Shown one piece after another: positions 8,080 through 17,250 of a stretch of 64,000 bases of DNA. Each line of letters starts with the position of its first letter. Position 1 is the first letter of the stretch. Location of the stretch: assembly GCF_900101475.1 (NCBI RefSeq), contig NZ_FMZV01000003.1:124001-188000 (forward strand), read 5' to 3'. A program made the position numbers and the translations under genes. Below the pieces are notes generated by a model. That model was not told the origin of the DNA. It was given only the letters and a program-made list of their open reading frames with translations, and searched no databases. This DNA comes from Ruegeria marina. Its GTDB lineage: Bacteria > Pseudomonadota > Alphaproteobacteria > Rhodobacterales > Rhodobacteraceae.

Positions 8080-10638
8080 TCAGAACCTGTCGAGCAGCCG
8101 CTCGAGATAATCCAGTTCGATCTGAGGCCGTTCACGTTCGCCCGAACGGCGGCGGATCTCGTCCAGCAGTTCCCGTGCCCGGCGATAGACATCCTCGCCG
8201 CCCAGCAGGTTTTCATCCGTGTGGATGCCCCCCTGCGAACCGGGGGTGCGGCCCAACGGATCACGGTTCTGGGCGCGCATGTCGCCCTCCTGGTTGCCTT
8301 GTCCGGGTTGCTGTTCCTGTGCCAGCGCCTCGCCCAGCGACCGCATGCCTTCACGCAGCGCCTCCATCGCCTCGGCCTGGCGGTCGATCGCCTCGGGAAG
8401 ATCGTCCTGCCGGAGCGCGTCCTCGGCGCCTTCCATGGCGCGGCCGGCGCGGCCAAGCGCCTCGCGCGCGGCATCGCCCTCGGGCGTGCCCTGGCCCGGC
8501 AGGTTCTGCTGCTGCCGGCCCAGTTCGTTGCGCAGCGCCTGCTGGCGGTCGGCCAGGCTGCGCTGGTCGGGCTGCCCGCCCTCGCCATCCTGCCCAGAGC
8601 CCGGCTCACGGCCGGCCTGCCCCTCGCCCTCGTGGCTCTGGCCACGGCCCTGGCCGCCGCTGCGACCTTCGTTCTGCTGGTTCTCGCCCGCCTGCGCACC
8701 GGGGTTGAACTGTTCCTGAAGGTCGCGGAAGGCCTGATCGGACAGGCCCTGCTGGTTGCGCAGCGTTTCGGCCAGCCCCTCCATCGCACGCTGGCCCTCG
8801 GACTGGCCGTTCTGGCCCTGCCCCTGGGTCACGCGCATGTTCTCCATCATCTGCTGGAATTCCTGCAACGCCTGCTGCGCCTCGGCCATCCGGCCCTGTT
8901 CCATCAGCTCCTGGATCCGGTCCATCATCCGTTGCAGGTCGTCCTGCGTCATCTGCAGGCTCTGCTGGTCCTGCGCCTGGCCGTCCGGGTTCTGGCTGTC
9001 GCCATCGCGCTGCGCCTGCTGCATCAGCTGCCGCAGGTAATCGTCGGTCGCCTCGCGCAACTCCTGCATCAGTTCGGCGATCTCCTGGTCGCTGGCGCCG
9101 TTCTTCATCGCCTCGCTCAACCGTTCCTGCGCCTGGCGCATCCGCTCCAGCGCATCACTTAGCGTACCCTCTTCCAGCAGGATTGCCAGGTCCCACAGCG
9201 CCTGTGCAATCTCCTCCTGTTGCGCAACCTGCAACCCTCCGTGCCGGTTCAGCGCCTCGAGCCGCCGCAGGATCACCCGCAGCCGCAGATAGGCGGTTTC
9301 GGATTTGAACACCTCCTCGGGCCGATGCGACACCGCCCGCAGGATCAATGCCACCCGCGCCGCATTCTCCCGCGACCACAACAGGTCGCGCCGCATCTCG
9401 ATCACCGCAGCTGCCAGCGGGTCAAAGAACCGCCGCGCCGGCAGCGCCACGCCATAAGGCATGGTCTCGGCCTCCTGCCCGGCGGCATCCTGCGCCACCA
9501 GCGTAATCGTCACCGGCAGATGCGCCCAGGGGTGCTGCGAGAAATCCTCGATCAGATTCTCGGTGAAATCGCGCCTGTCACCCGAAATCGGCAAGGGCAG
9601 ATCGACCGTGACCGCCTCGCGCGGCTCGGGCATCACGCTCAGCCCGTGGCGACGGTCGACGGCGGCCAGGTCAAGTTCGATCCGGGCCGAACCGCCCGTC
9701 ACGCCATAGTCGTCGGCAGCGGTAAAGGGCATCACCATCTGCCCGCCCGCACCGCTTTCGGCAGGACCGGCGATGTCGACAAGCGGCGGATGGTCGGCCC
9801 GCATGGCCACCCGCCAGCTGCGCCCACCCGGCCCTTTGATGGCCAGATCGCCACTGCGGGTGACAGTCAGCGACTGTTCAGGGGTATCAGGCTGCGCGAT
9901 CGGCGTGTCGGACACGCTTTCAGCCAGGCTCAACTGGCCGACTTCACCATAGAACCGCAGGGTGATGCGGGTACCCTGCGGCACATCCAGCGTCTCTTCT
10001 GCCTGTTCATTCAGGTAGAGTGTCGGCAGCCCTGTATAACGCGGCGGCTCGATCCAGCCTTCCCAGCTCGGTCCCTGCGCGGCAACGGCGGCACCGGGTG
10101 CAAGACCCGAGACCGTCGACACATGACGGATCGAGCCGAAGAGGATCGCGACGGCCAGGCACAGAACCGCCATGTAGCGCAACCCCAGGGGATCGCGGTT
10201 CCGCAGCATCAGGTCGGGCGGCACCGCCGGCGCAGCGGCCACGCGCGCCGCCATACGCGCCTGATGCGCCCGCCACAACGCCGCCGAAGCCGGATCCTGC
10301 ACCCCGATCACCTGATCGTCCAGCAGCGCCTGTACCGGTCGCCCGGGCAAGGTCGCGTCCAGCCGCGCCAGCGCATCGGCACGGGTCGGGAACCGGAACC
10401 GTCGCAGCCCCCGGACGAGAACCCAGAGAATGGTCACCGCCAGCAGAGCGGCCCCGCCCCAGGCCCAACCGACCGGTAGCATCTCGTGAAACCGCAACAT
10501 GGGCAGGGCCAGCCCAAGCATCAACGCCGAAATCAGCGGCCAGAATGCGCGCAATGCCCGTTCCGCCACCATTCCTGCAAGGGTCACACCCAGCACGAGG
10601 CGGCGAAGCGGTAATGTCTGGTTTCGACGACGTGTCAA
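8080..10638 (-). CDS. TIGR02302/DUF4175 family large membrane protein
   Basis: 852 residues. Two or three N-terminal membrane segments (about residues 12-30, 35-50, 58-75) and one more near 150-165 precede a beta-rich periplasmic region (about 190-380). A long helical part follows (about 390-640). The C-terminal third is very rich in Gln, Gly and Glu (many Q-rich repeats around 500-760), suggesting an extended or coiled-coil tail. The family is alphaproteobacterial, of unknown function, and typically sits beside lysA and argH as here. It is 35 bases downstream of lysA on the same strand, so probably co-transcribed. Low-complexity Q/G coding explains the long spurious frames on the other strand. 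Confidence 0.85.
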   Translation of the reverse strand: MTRRRNQTLPLRRLVLGVTLAGMVAERALRAFWPLISALMLGLALPMLRFHEMLPVGWAWGGAALLAVTILWVLVRGLRRFRFPTRADALARLDATLPGRPVQALLDDQVIGVQDPASAALWRAHQARMAARVAAAPAVPPDLMLRNRDPLGLRYMAVLCLAVAILFGSIRHVSTVSGLAPGAAVAAQGPSWEGWIEPPRYTGLPTLYLNEQAEETLDVPQGTRITLRFYGEVGQLSLAESVSDTPIAQPDTPEQSLTVTRSGDLAIKGPGGRSWRVAMRADHPPLVDIAGPAESGAGGQMVMPFTAADDYGVTGGSARIELDLAAVDRRHGLSVMPEPREAVTVDLPLPISGDRRDFTENLIEDFSQHPWAHLPVTITLVAQDAAGQEAETMPYGVALPARRFFDPLAAAVIEMRRDLLWSRENAARVALILRAVSHRPEEVFKSETAYLRLRVILRRLEALNRHGGLQVAQQEEIAQALWDLAILLEEGTLSDALERMRQAQERLSEAMKNGASDQEIAELMQELREATDDYLRQLMQQAQRDGDSQNPDGQAQDQQSLQMTQDDLQRMMDRIQELMEQGRMAEAQQALQEFQQMMENMRVTQGQGQNGQSEGQRAMEGLAETLRNQQGLSDQAFRDLQEQFNPGAQAGENQQNEGRSGGQGRGQSHEGEGQAGREPGSGQDGEGGQPDQRSLADRQQALRNELGRQQQNLPGQGTPEGDAAREALGRAGRAMEGAEDALRQDDLPEAIDRQAEAMEALREGMRSLGEALAQEQQPGQGNQEGDMRAQNRDPLGRTPGSQGGIHTDENLLGGEDVYRRARELLDEIRRRSGERERPQIELDYLERLLDRF

Positions 10639-10673
10639 TCCGGGCCTCCTGACGGCCCGCGCGGTTCAACGCG

Positions 10674-11939
10674 TCAAAGCCATGAGGGAATGGTATCGCG
10701 GTTTATGATTTCGTCAAAGCTCGGCCTTGCGCGAATAACCGCAAATTGATCCCCATTGACCAGAATCTCGGGGATCAGCGGGCGGGTGTTGTACTCGCTC
10801 GACATCACCGCACCATAGGCCCCGGCGCTGCGGAACGCCACCAGATCGCCGGCGGCGAGCGGTGGCATCATGCGCCCCTTGGCGAAAGTGTCGCCGGTTT
10901 CGCAGACCGGGCCGACGATGTCATAGGGCTGCGGTTCGGCCCCTGGTTCGGGCTCGACCACCGGCACGATGTCGTGATGCGCGTCGTACATGGCGGGCCG
11001 GATCAGGTCGTTCATCGCCCCGTCGAGGATCAGGAAATCGCGCCCCTCGCCGGATTTCACATAGATCACCTTCGACACCATCAGCCCGGCATTGCCGGCG
11101 ATCAGCCGGCCCGGCTCGATCTCGATCTCGCAGCCCAGATGCCCCAGCGTGCGCTTGATCAGCGCGCCATAGTCCAGCGGCAGCGGCGGCGCCTCGTTCG
11201 AGCGGGTATAGGGAATGCCCAGACCCCCGCCCAGATCCAGACGGCGGATGTCATGGCCTTCGGCGCGCAGTTTCTCCGTCAGGTCGGCCACCTTCAGATA
11301 GGCGGCCTCGAACGGCGCCAGATCGGTCAGTTGCGATCCGATATGCACGTCGATGCCCACCACTTCCAGCCCCGGCAGCGCCGCAGCATGGGCATAGACG
11401 GCGCTCGCCCGCGCGATCGGGATGCCGAACTTGTTCTCGGACTTGCCGGTGGCGATCTTGGCATGCGTCTTTGCATCCACGTCGGGGTTCACGCGGATGG
11501 TGATCGGCGCCACCTTGCCCAGCGCCTGCGCCACCGCGCTGATCGCCTCCATCTCGGGCTCGGATTCGACGTTGAACTGACGGATGCCGCCTTCCAGCGC
11601 GACACGGATTTCCTCGGCCGTCTTGCCGACGCCCGAGAACACGATCTTCTCGCCCGGCACGCCCGCCGCCCTGGCCCGCAGGTACTCGCCCACCGAAACC
11701 ACGTCCATCCCCGCGCCCGCCTGCGCCAGCGTGCGCAGAATCGCCTGATTGCTCGCCGCCTTCATCGCGTAGCAGACCAGGTGGTCGGTGCCCTCCAACG
11801 CCTCGTCGAACAGCTGGTAATGCCGCAGCAGCGTGGCGGTGGAATAGACATAGAACGGGGTGCCCACCGCGGCGGCGATGTCGGCCACGGGCACATCCTC
11901 GGCGTAGAGCGCGCCGTCGCGATAGAGAAAATGATCCAT
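10674..11939 (-). CDS. lysA: Diaminopimelate decarboxylase
   Basis: 421 residues, usual length. It decarboxylates meso-diaminopimelate to L-lysine with pyridoxal phosphate. Lys60 in CYAMKAASN is the PLP-binding lysine. Other family blocks are the glycine-rich DLGGGLGIPY, EPGRLIAGNAG (phosphate binding), CETGDTFAKGR with the active-site cysteine contributed across the dimer, and SAGAYGAVMSSEYNTRP near the C terminus. It belongs to the minus-strand run argH, lipoprotein, DUF2834, lysA, TIGR02302. The intergenic element just upstream (12007-12128) may separate it transcriptionally from DUF2834. Confidence 0.97.
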   Translation of the reverse strand: MDHFLYRDGALYAEDVPVADIAAAVGTPFYVYSTATLLRHYQLFDEALEGTDHLVCYAMKAASNQAILRTLAQAGAGMDVVSVGEYLRARAAGVPGEKIVFSGVGKTAEEIRVALEGGIRQFNVESEPEMEAISAVAQALGKVAPITIRVNPDVDAKTHAKIATGKSENKFGIPIARASAVYAHAAALPGLEVVGIDVHIGSQLTDLAPFEAAYLKVADLTEKLRAEGHDIRRLDLGGGLGIPYTRSNEAPPLPLDYGALIKRTLGHLGCEIEIEPGRLIAGNAGLMVSKVIYVKSGEGRDFLILDGAMNDLIRPAMYDAHHDIVPVVEPEPGAEPQPYDIVGPVCETGDTFAKGRMMPPLAAGDLVAFRSAGAYGAVMSSEYNTRPLIPEILVNGDQFAVIRARPSFDEIINRDTIPSWL

Positions 11940-12006
11940 GTTGCGCGCTTAGCCCGAAACGGCCCGCCGGATCAATCGGTCCCGCGCGTCGCACAAGCGA
12001 TTCTTG

Positions 12007-12128
12007 CGAGGCTCCGCCTCGCGCTCCGGAGTATTTTTGACCAGAAAGAAGCAGGGACCGGATTGCCTTCTTTCTGGTCGGAAATACTCCGGGGGAGTCG
12101 CCGTCAGGCGACGGGGGCAGCGCCCCCT
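12007..12128. repeat. Two inverted copies of the dispersed intergenic element (copies 2 and 3)
   Basis: A forward copy (12025-12052, GGAGTATTTTTGACCAGAA core) and a reverse copy (12068-12096, core GGAGTATTTCCGACCAGAA on the complement) face each other across 15 bases and could form one long stem. Flanking hairpins are GCGAGGC-TCC-GCCTCGC (12007-12023), GTCGCC-GTCA-GGCGAC (12098-12113) and GGGGGC-AGC-GCCCCC (12114-12128). The last two run into the 3' end of the DUF2834 gene and encode its final residues. Placed between DUF2834 and lysA, it may act as a terminator or mRNA-stabilising structure. Confidence 0.8.
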
Positions 12129-12439
12129 TTTGGCCGCAGCCGCAGGAACAGGTAGAGCGGCAAGCCGCAACTCACCCCGATGCAGAATGTCGCCGGGATC
12201 GCCAGAAGGCCCGGCCAGTACCGCGTCCGCAAGGTGTCATCCAGCACCCAGACGGTCAACGCCACAGCCGCAATCGTGAGATCCCAGACCAGCCCGGAAC
12301 TGGCGGCATTGGCGTGCCAGGCCTCCACCATGGCCGCCAGGTCGAACCCGTTTTCCCCGAACCAGCGCAGGAAATACCACATCGGGTGGATCGCCCCCCA
12401 GATGGCAAGGATCAGGAATATCGGGCGCATCCGCTGCAT
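12104..12439 (-). CDS. DUF2834 family small membrane protein
   Basis: 111 residues with three predicted transmembrane helices (about 6-24, 49-66, 73-97). The HPMWYFLRWFGENGF segment after helix 1 and the WDLTIAAVALTVWVL helix are typical of DUF2834, whose function is unknown. The start ATG at 12439 follows GGGAGAG. The last residues (PKGGAAPVA) are encoded by the dispersed intergenic element, so the natural C terminus was probably modified by insertion or growth of that element. Confidence 0.75.
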   Translation of the reverse strand: MQRMRPIFLILAIWGAIHPMWYFLRWFGENGFDLAAMVEAWHANAASSGLVWDLTIAAVALTVWVLDDTLRTRYWPGLLAIPATFCIGVSCGLPLYLFLRLRPKGGAAPVA

Positions 12440-12526
12440 GTCACTCTCCCATGGTGCAGCGCGACAGCTAGCGCGCCCGCGCCGCGACGCAAGCCCGTTG
12501 CCCGAGAGATCGGCCTGATTGTCCGG

Positions 12527-12709
12527 TCAGAAGCCCAGCCACAGGTTGAACGGCCCCTTGCCGAGCCCGACACCGCCGCTGACATGGGTGCCGCTGCCCG
12601 AGACGCCCACATTCGCCGCCACCGTCGGCTGCACCGGTTCGCCATCGGCACCACAGCCCGACAGCAGCGCACCAACGGCGACAACCAGGCTCAGGCGGAT
12701 CGGTGTCAT
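12527..12709 (-). CDS. Small predicted lipoprotein
   Basis: 60 residues with a type II signal peptide. A hydrophobic stretch ([15 protein letters not shown]) ends in the lipobox LSGC with Cys19 as the lipidated residue. The mature part is a Gly/Ser/Val-rich tail of about 40 residues. The start overlaps the argH stop by 4 bp, indicating translational coupling. A short lipoprotein in this position next to argH recurs in roseobacters, but I know of no function. Confidence 0.72.
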   Translation of the reverse strand: MTPIRLSLVVAVGALLSGCGADGEPVQPTVAANVGVSGSGTHVSGGVGLGKGPFNLWLGF

Positions 12710-14097
12710 GCCAACGTCTCCTTCCAGCGGGCGACCTGCGCGCGGACCTGCGCGGGCGCGGTGCCGCCATAGCTCTGGCGCGAGTTTACCGAGTTTTCGA
12801 CGCCAAGCACACCATAGACATCCGCCGTGATGTCCGCATGGGCCGACTGCATCTCTTCGAGGCTCAGATCCGGCAGGTCGCAGCCCTTCTTTTCGGCCAG
12901 CGCCACCAGGCTGCCGGTCACATGGTGGGCATCGCGGAACGGCAGGCCCAGCACCCGCACCAGCCAGTCGGCCAGGTCCGTCGCGGTCGAGAAGCCCGAC
13001 CCGGCGGCAGCGGCCAGAGACGGGCGGTTGGCGGTCATGTCGCGCACCATCCCCTCCATCGCCGCCAGCGCCAGCATCCAGTTGTCGGCCGCGTCGAAGA
13101 CCTGCTCCTTGTCCTCCTGCATGTCCTTGGAATAGGCCAGCGGCAGACCTTTCATCACCATCATCAGCGCGGTATTGGCGCCAAAGATACGACCCACCTT
13201 GGCCCGGATCAGCTCGGCCGCATCGGGGTTCTTCTTTTGCGGCATGATCGACGAGCCGGTCGAGAACCGGTCAGACAGGATCACGAACCGGAACTGGGCG
13301 CTGGACCAGATCACCAGCTCCTCGGCAAAGCGCGACAGGTGCATGGCGCAGATCGAGGCGACCGACAGGAACTCCAGCGCGAAATCGCGGTCGCTGACAG
13401 CATCCAGCGAATTGGCCGTGGGCCGATCGAACCCCAGCGCCGCCGCCGTCATGTGCCGGTCGATCGGGAAAGACGTGCCCGCCAGCGCCGCCGAGCCCAG
13501 GGGCGATTCGTTCATCCGGACGCGGGCGTCGCGCACCCGGCTCAGGTCGCGGCCGAACATCTCGACATAGGCCATCATGTGATGGCCCCAGGTCACTGGC
13601 TGCGCTGTCTGAAGATGGGTGAACCCCGGCATCACCCAATCGGCCCCCGCCTCGGCCTGACCAAGCAGCGCCCGGATCAGCGCCAAGAGCCCCTGTTCGG
13701 CGGCGTCGAACTGGTCGCGCACCCAGAGCTTGAAATCGGTCGCCACCTGGTCGTTGCGCGACCGGGCGGTGTGCAGCCGCCCCGCCGGCTCGCCGATGAT
13801 CTCCTTCAGCCGCGCCTCGACATTCATGTGAATGTCCTCCAGCGCGGTGGAAAATGTAAACGAACCGCCCTCGATCTCTGACAAAACGGTGAGCAGCCCT
13901 TCCCGAATGGCCTCGGCATCACTATCCGTAATAACGCCCGTGGCGGCCAACATGGCCGCATGGGCCCGCGAGCCCGCGATGTCCTGGGCCGCCATCCGCT
14001 GGTCGAACCCGATGGACGCATTAATTGCTTCCATGATCGCGTCCGGTCCGGCGGCAAAGCGGCCGCCCCACATCTGGTTCGAGGTCTTGTCGGTCAT
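12706..14097 (-). CDS. argH: Argininosuccinate lyase
   Basis: 463 residues. Last step of arginine synthesis: argininosuccinate is cleaved to arginine and fumarate. The fumarase/aspartase superfamily signature [12 protein letters not shown] is present, with the substrate loop [13 protein letters not shown] and the catalytic-His region [10 protein letters not shown]. The start [14 protein letters not shown] at 14097 fits the family; longer in-frame extensions to 14772 run through the divergent thioredoxin gene and are not real. Its start is only 24 bases from that of the divergent gene at 14122, so at least one promoter must overlap the neighbour's coding sequence. Confidence 0.97.
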   Translation of the reverse strand: MTDKTSNQMWGGRFAAGPDAIMEAINASIGFDQRMAAQDIAGSRAHAAMLAATGVITDSDAEAIREGLLTVLSEIEGGSFTFSTALEDIHMNVEARLKEIIGEPAGRLHTARSRNDQVATDFKLWVRDQFDAAEQGLLALIRALLGQAEAGADWVMPGFTHLQTAQPVTWGHHMMAYVEMFGRDLSRVRDARVRMNESPLGSAALAGTSFPIDRHMTAAALGFDRPTANSLDAVSDRDFALEFLSVASICAMHLSRFAEELVIWSSAQFRFVILSDRFSTGSSIMPQKKNPDAAELIRAKVGRIFGANTALMMVMKGLPLAYSKDMQEDKEQVFDAADNWMLALAAMEGMVRDMTANRPSLAAAAGSGFSTATDLADWLVRVLGLPFRDAHHVTGSLVALAEKKGCDLPDLSLEEMQSAHADITADVYGVLGVENSVNSRQSYGGTAPAQVRAQVARWKETLA

Positions 14098-14121
14098 CGT
14101 GCTAAACCCTTCGGAGGGGAT

Positions 14122-14694
14122 ATGAAGAAACTGTTGCTCGCCCTCGTCTATACCGCCGCCGCGCTGGGCGCAAACCCATCGGCCGGTGCCGCCGCAGACC
14201 GCACCGAGATCGAGGCGCTGCGCGACGGCGACATGAAGAAACTGATCGTGCTGCCGGAACGCCGCGCGGTGTCGCAGGTGCCGTTCCAGCTGGCAGACGG
14301 TGCCGGTGAGGCCACCCTGGGGGATTACAGGGGCAAGGTGGTGCTCCTGAACTTCTGGGCCACATGGTGCGCCCCCTGCCGCAAGGAGATGCCGCAGCTT
14401 TCGGCCCTGCAAACAGATTTGGGGGGTGAGAGTTTCGAGGTGCTGACCATCGCCACCGGGCGCAATTCGCCAGCCGGCATCCAGAAATTCCTGGGCGAGA
14501 TCGGCGTCGACAACCTGCCCCGGCACCAGGACCCGAAACAGGCGCTGGCGCGCGAGATGGCGGTGATCGGCCTGCCGGTCACGGTGCTGATCGACGCTGA
14601 CGGCATGGAGGTCGCCCGCCTCATCGGCGATGCCGATTGGAACTCGGACAGCGCCCGCGCCATCATAACGGCGGTCATCGGCACCGACAGCTAG
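14122..14694 (+). CDS. TlpA-like exported thiol:disulfide oxidoreductase
   Basis: 190 residues. An N-terminal signal or anchor ([16 protein letters not shown]) precedes a thioredoxin-fold domain whose active site is WCAPC (Cys83, Cys86). GLPVTVLID carries the cis-proline that follows the fold's third strand. Family members keep periplasmic cysteines reduced, for example in cytochrome c or oxidase maturation. ATG at 14122 follows GGAGGGG. It is divergent from argH, an arrangement I recognise from other roseobacters. The specific partner is unknown. Confidence 0.87.
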   Translation: MKKLLLALVYTAAALGANPSAGAAADRTEIEALRDGDMKKLIVLPERRAVSQVPFQLADGAGEATLGDYRGKVVLLNFWATWCAPCRKEMPQLSALQTDLGGESFEVLTIATGRNSPAGIQKFLGEIGVDNLPRHQDPKQALAREMAVIGLPVTVLIDADGMEVARLIGDADWNSDSARAIITAVIGTDS

Positions 14695-14756
14695 GCCAAG
14701 ACCTCCGGCCTGTTTCGTGCTACCCTGACGGGGCCTACACGCCGGAGGGTACCTCG

Positions 14757-15827
14757 ATGTGGCCCGATACACGACTGTGCGATCTCCTGGGGATCGAACA
14801 CCCGATCATCCAGGCCCCGATGACAGGCACCTGCACACCCGCGCTGGCCGCTGCGGTGTGCAATGCCGGCGGGTTCGGCTCTTTGGGCTGCGCCGAAAAA
14901 CCGCTGGACCGGATCCGGCGCGAAGTGGCCGAGCTGCGCAGCCTGACGGACCGCCCCTTCAACCTGAATTTCTTCACCGTCGATGCACCCCGGACCGACC
15001 CACAGACCCTCGCCCGCACCCGCGACCGCCTGAAACCCTGGTATGACAGGTTCGGCCTGGGCGCCCCGCCCGACCGGTTGCCCGACCTCAAGCCCGGGTT
15101 CGACGCCGAAAAACTCGACCTGATGCTGGAACTGCGCCCGCGCGTGGTCAGCTTCCATTTTGGCATCCCCGACGCATCCGTGCTGACCGTGCTCAAAGGT
15201 GCCGGTATCCTCCTGATCGGCACTGCCACCACCGCCGCCGAGGCCCGGGCGCTGGACCGCGCGGGCTTTGACGCCATCATTGCCCAAGGCTGGGAGGCGG
15301 GCGGCCACCGCGGCTCGCACCGCGTGACCCAACCGCACGAGGGCGTCGGCACCATGGCGCTGGTGCCGCAGATCGCCGATGCGGTCTCGGTGCCGGTGAT
15401 CGCGGCGGGCGGCATTGGCGACGGGCGCGGCATCGCCGCCGCGTTGGCGCTGGGGGCCGCAGGCGTGCAGATGGGCACCGCCTTTCTCCGCTGCCCCGAG
15501 GCGGCAACCGCAACCGCCTGGCGCGACCGGCTGCGCGCCGCGACCGAGGCCGACACGATGGCAACCGATGCTTTCTCCGGGCGCTGCGCCCGTGCGCTCA
15601 GCTCGCGCTTCGCCGAAGAGATGGCGCAGCATCACGATCCCCGGCCCGGTTTCATCCAGATGTATGCGCTCTCCGGCCCGCTGCTCGACGCCGCCCCGGA
15701 CGAGGAGGTCTCGTTCCACCTCTGCGGCCAGGCCCTGACGCTCGGCCGCGACATCGGCGCCGCCGAACTTATGGCGCAACTGGCCCGCGACACGCGCGAC
15801 AGTCTCGCCCGCCTCTCCCCGCGCTGA
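14757..15827 (+). CDS. Nitronate monooxygenase (2-nitropropane dioxygenase family)
   Basis: 356-residue FMN-dependent TIM-barrel enzyme oxidising alkyl nitronates. The family start [11 protein letters not shown], the AGGFGSLG turn, the EAGGHRGSH loop and the FMN-phosphate motif [13 protein letters not shown] then GVQMGTAFL are all visible. The start at 14757 gives the standard N terminus; GGAGGG lies ten bases upstream. It reads in the same direction as the thioredoxin gene, 62 bases after it. The true physiological substrate may be propionate-3-nitronate, as shown for relatives. Confidence 0.92.
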   Translation: MWPDTRLCDLLGIEHPIIQAPMTGTCTPALAAAVCNAGGFGSLGCAEKPLDRIRREVAELRSLTDRPFNLNFFTVDAPRTDPQTLARTRDRLKPWYDRFGLGAPPDRLPDLKPGFDAEKLDLMLELRPRVVSFHFGIPDASVLTVLKGAGILLIGTATTAAEARALDRAGFDAIIAQGWEAGGHRGSHRVTQPHEGVGTMALVPQIADAVSVPVIAAGGIGDGRGIAAALALGAAGVQMGTAFLRCPEAATATAWRDRLRAATEADTMATDAFSGRCARALSSRFAEEMAQHHDPRPGFIQMYALSGPLLDAAPDEEVSFHLCGQALTLGRDIGAAELMAQLARDTRDSLARLSPR

Positions 15828-15889
15828 CGCCACGCGACCCTTTGACAAGCGCCGCATCCCGGCTCCACTCTGCCAACAGGGAGGAGCCC

Positions 15890-16276
15890 ATGCCACTTGA
15901 ATTCCTGCTGATCCTGGTGATCGGCGGCATATCGGCCATCGCCGTCATCCTGCACCTGACCGGGCGCTCGCACCGCGCGGTCCTGCTGCCCGAGGATGCG
16001 CGCGCCGCCTGGCACCGGCATTTTCCCGACGACATGATCGTCGACGTCACCGTCGCCCATGACGGCCACGCCGCTCTGGTCGAGACCGAACAGGGCCCCG
16101 GTCTCCTGTGGTCCTTCGGGGCCGATACCGTGGGCCGCCACCTGCGCGATTTCGACCTTCTCGACCACCCGCAGGGCCTGCGCGTCCTGTTCCACGACTT
16201 CACCGCGCCGCAGGTGACGCTGCACCTTTCCCCAGACGAACGCCGCGACTGGCAGGCCAGGATGACCCCCCGATGA
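15890..16276 (+). CDS. Small membrane-anchored protein, unknown
   Basis: 128 residues. One N-terminal transmembrane helix (PLEFLLILVIGGISAIAVILHL) precedes a soluble domain of about 100 residues (from ARAAWHRHFPDDMIVDVTVA). ATG at 15890 is preferred because GGGAGGAG lies seven bases upstream. The stop overlaps the start of the sterol-desaturase-type gene by 4 bp, so the two are translationally coupled and may work together. No family is recognised with confidence. Confidence 0.7.
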   Translation: MPLEFLLILVIGGISAIAVILHLTGRSHRAVLLPEDARAAWHRHFPDDMIVDVTVAHDGHAALVETEQGPGLLWSFGADTVGRHLRDFDLLDHPQGLRVLFHDFTAPQVTLHLSPDERRDWQARMTPR

Positions 16277-17238
16277 CCGAAACGCTCAGCTTCCCCGACC
16301 CCACGCAACTGGCGGTGCCCTTCTTCATCGCCGCCATCCTGATCGAGTTCCTGTGGATCGCGATGAAGAAGCGCGGCGGCCGGTACGAGACCCGCGATGC
16401 CGTCACCTCGCTGGTCATGGGCGCGGGGTCGGTGGCCGAGGGCATCCTGCTGGGCTTCATCGCCTGGGGCTTCCTGATGGTTCTCTGGGATCTGACGCCG
16501 CTCGATCTCGGCACCTCGGTGTGGGCGCTGGTCGCCTGTTTCGTGCTGGATGACCTGCGCTATTACTGGGTGCACCGCTTCGGCCACCGCATCCGCTGGG
16601 TCTGGGCCAGCCACGTCAACCACCATTCCAGCCAGCACTACAACCTGACCACCGCGCTCAGGCAGACCTGGACCGGTACCTTCACCTTCATGATGGTGGT
16701 CAAGGCGCCGCTGGTGCTGTTGGGCTTTCACCCCGCGCTGGTCCTCTTCGCCGGCGGGCTCAACCTGATCTACCAGTTCTGGATCCATACCGAGGCGATC
16801 GGCAAGCTGCCCGGCTGGTTCGAGGCGGTGATGAACACGCCCAGCCACCACCGCGTGCACCATGGCCGCAACCCCCGCTATCTGGATTGCAACTATGCCG
16901 GGGTGTTCATCGTCTGGGACAGGATGTTCGGCACTTTCGTGCCCGAGCAAGAGGATGAAAAGGTCGACTACGGCCTCGTCCACAACCTCGGCACGTTCAA
17001 CCCGCTGCGGGTGGCCTTTCACGAATGGCTGGGGATCTGGCGCGACATCACGCAACCCGGGCTGACCCTGCGCCAGCGGCTCGCCTATGCCTTTGCCCCG
17101 CCGGGATACAGCCATGACGGCAGCCGCGAGACCTCGGCACAGATCAAGGCCAGGCACCTCGCCCGCCACCCGCAGGACCGTGGCACGCCGGGGTTCACGG
17201 ATAGGCCGCCCGGTCCGGCGCAGGGTCTGCGCTCCTGA
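16273..17238 (+). CDS. Sterol desaturase/fatty acid hydroxylase family membrane enzyme
   Basis: 321 residues with several membrane helices and the di-iron histidine clusters of the family: HRFGH near residue 98, HVNHH near 114, and HHRVHH near 195. Members hydroxylate or desaturate lipids at the membrane using non-haem iron. The start overlaps the preceding gene by ATGA. In roseobacters such genes are annotated from sterol desaturase homology, but the lipid substrate is not known; hydroxylated ornithine lipids or fatty acids are candidates by analogy only. Confidence 0.88.
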   Translation: MTETLSFPDPTQLAVPFFIAAILIEFLWIAMKKRGGRYETRDAVTSLVMGAGSVAEGILLGFIAWGFLMVLWDLTPLDLGTSVWALVACFVLDDLRYYWVHRFGHRIRWVWASHVNHHSSQHYNLTTALRQTWTGTFTFMMVVKAPLVLLGFHPALVLFAGGLNLIYQFWIHTEAIGKLPGWFEAVMNTPSHHRVHHGRNPRYLDCNYAGVFIVWDRMFGTFVPEQEDEKVDYGLVHNLGTFNPLRVAFHEWLGIWRDITQPGLTLRQRLAYAFAPPGYSHDGSRETSAQIKARHLARHPQDRGTPGFTDRPPGPAQGLRS

Positions 17239-17250
17239 GCCCGCATCCGT

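Noticed and set aside
14098-14772. N-terminal extension of argH to 14772
   Set aside because: It runs antisense through the TlpA-like gene and has no argininosuccinate lyase similarity; the family start is at 14097.
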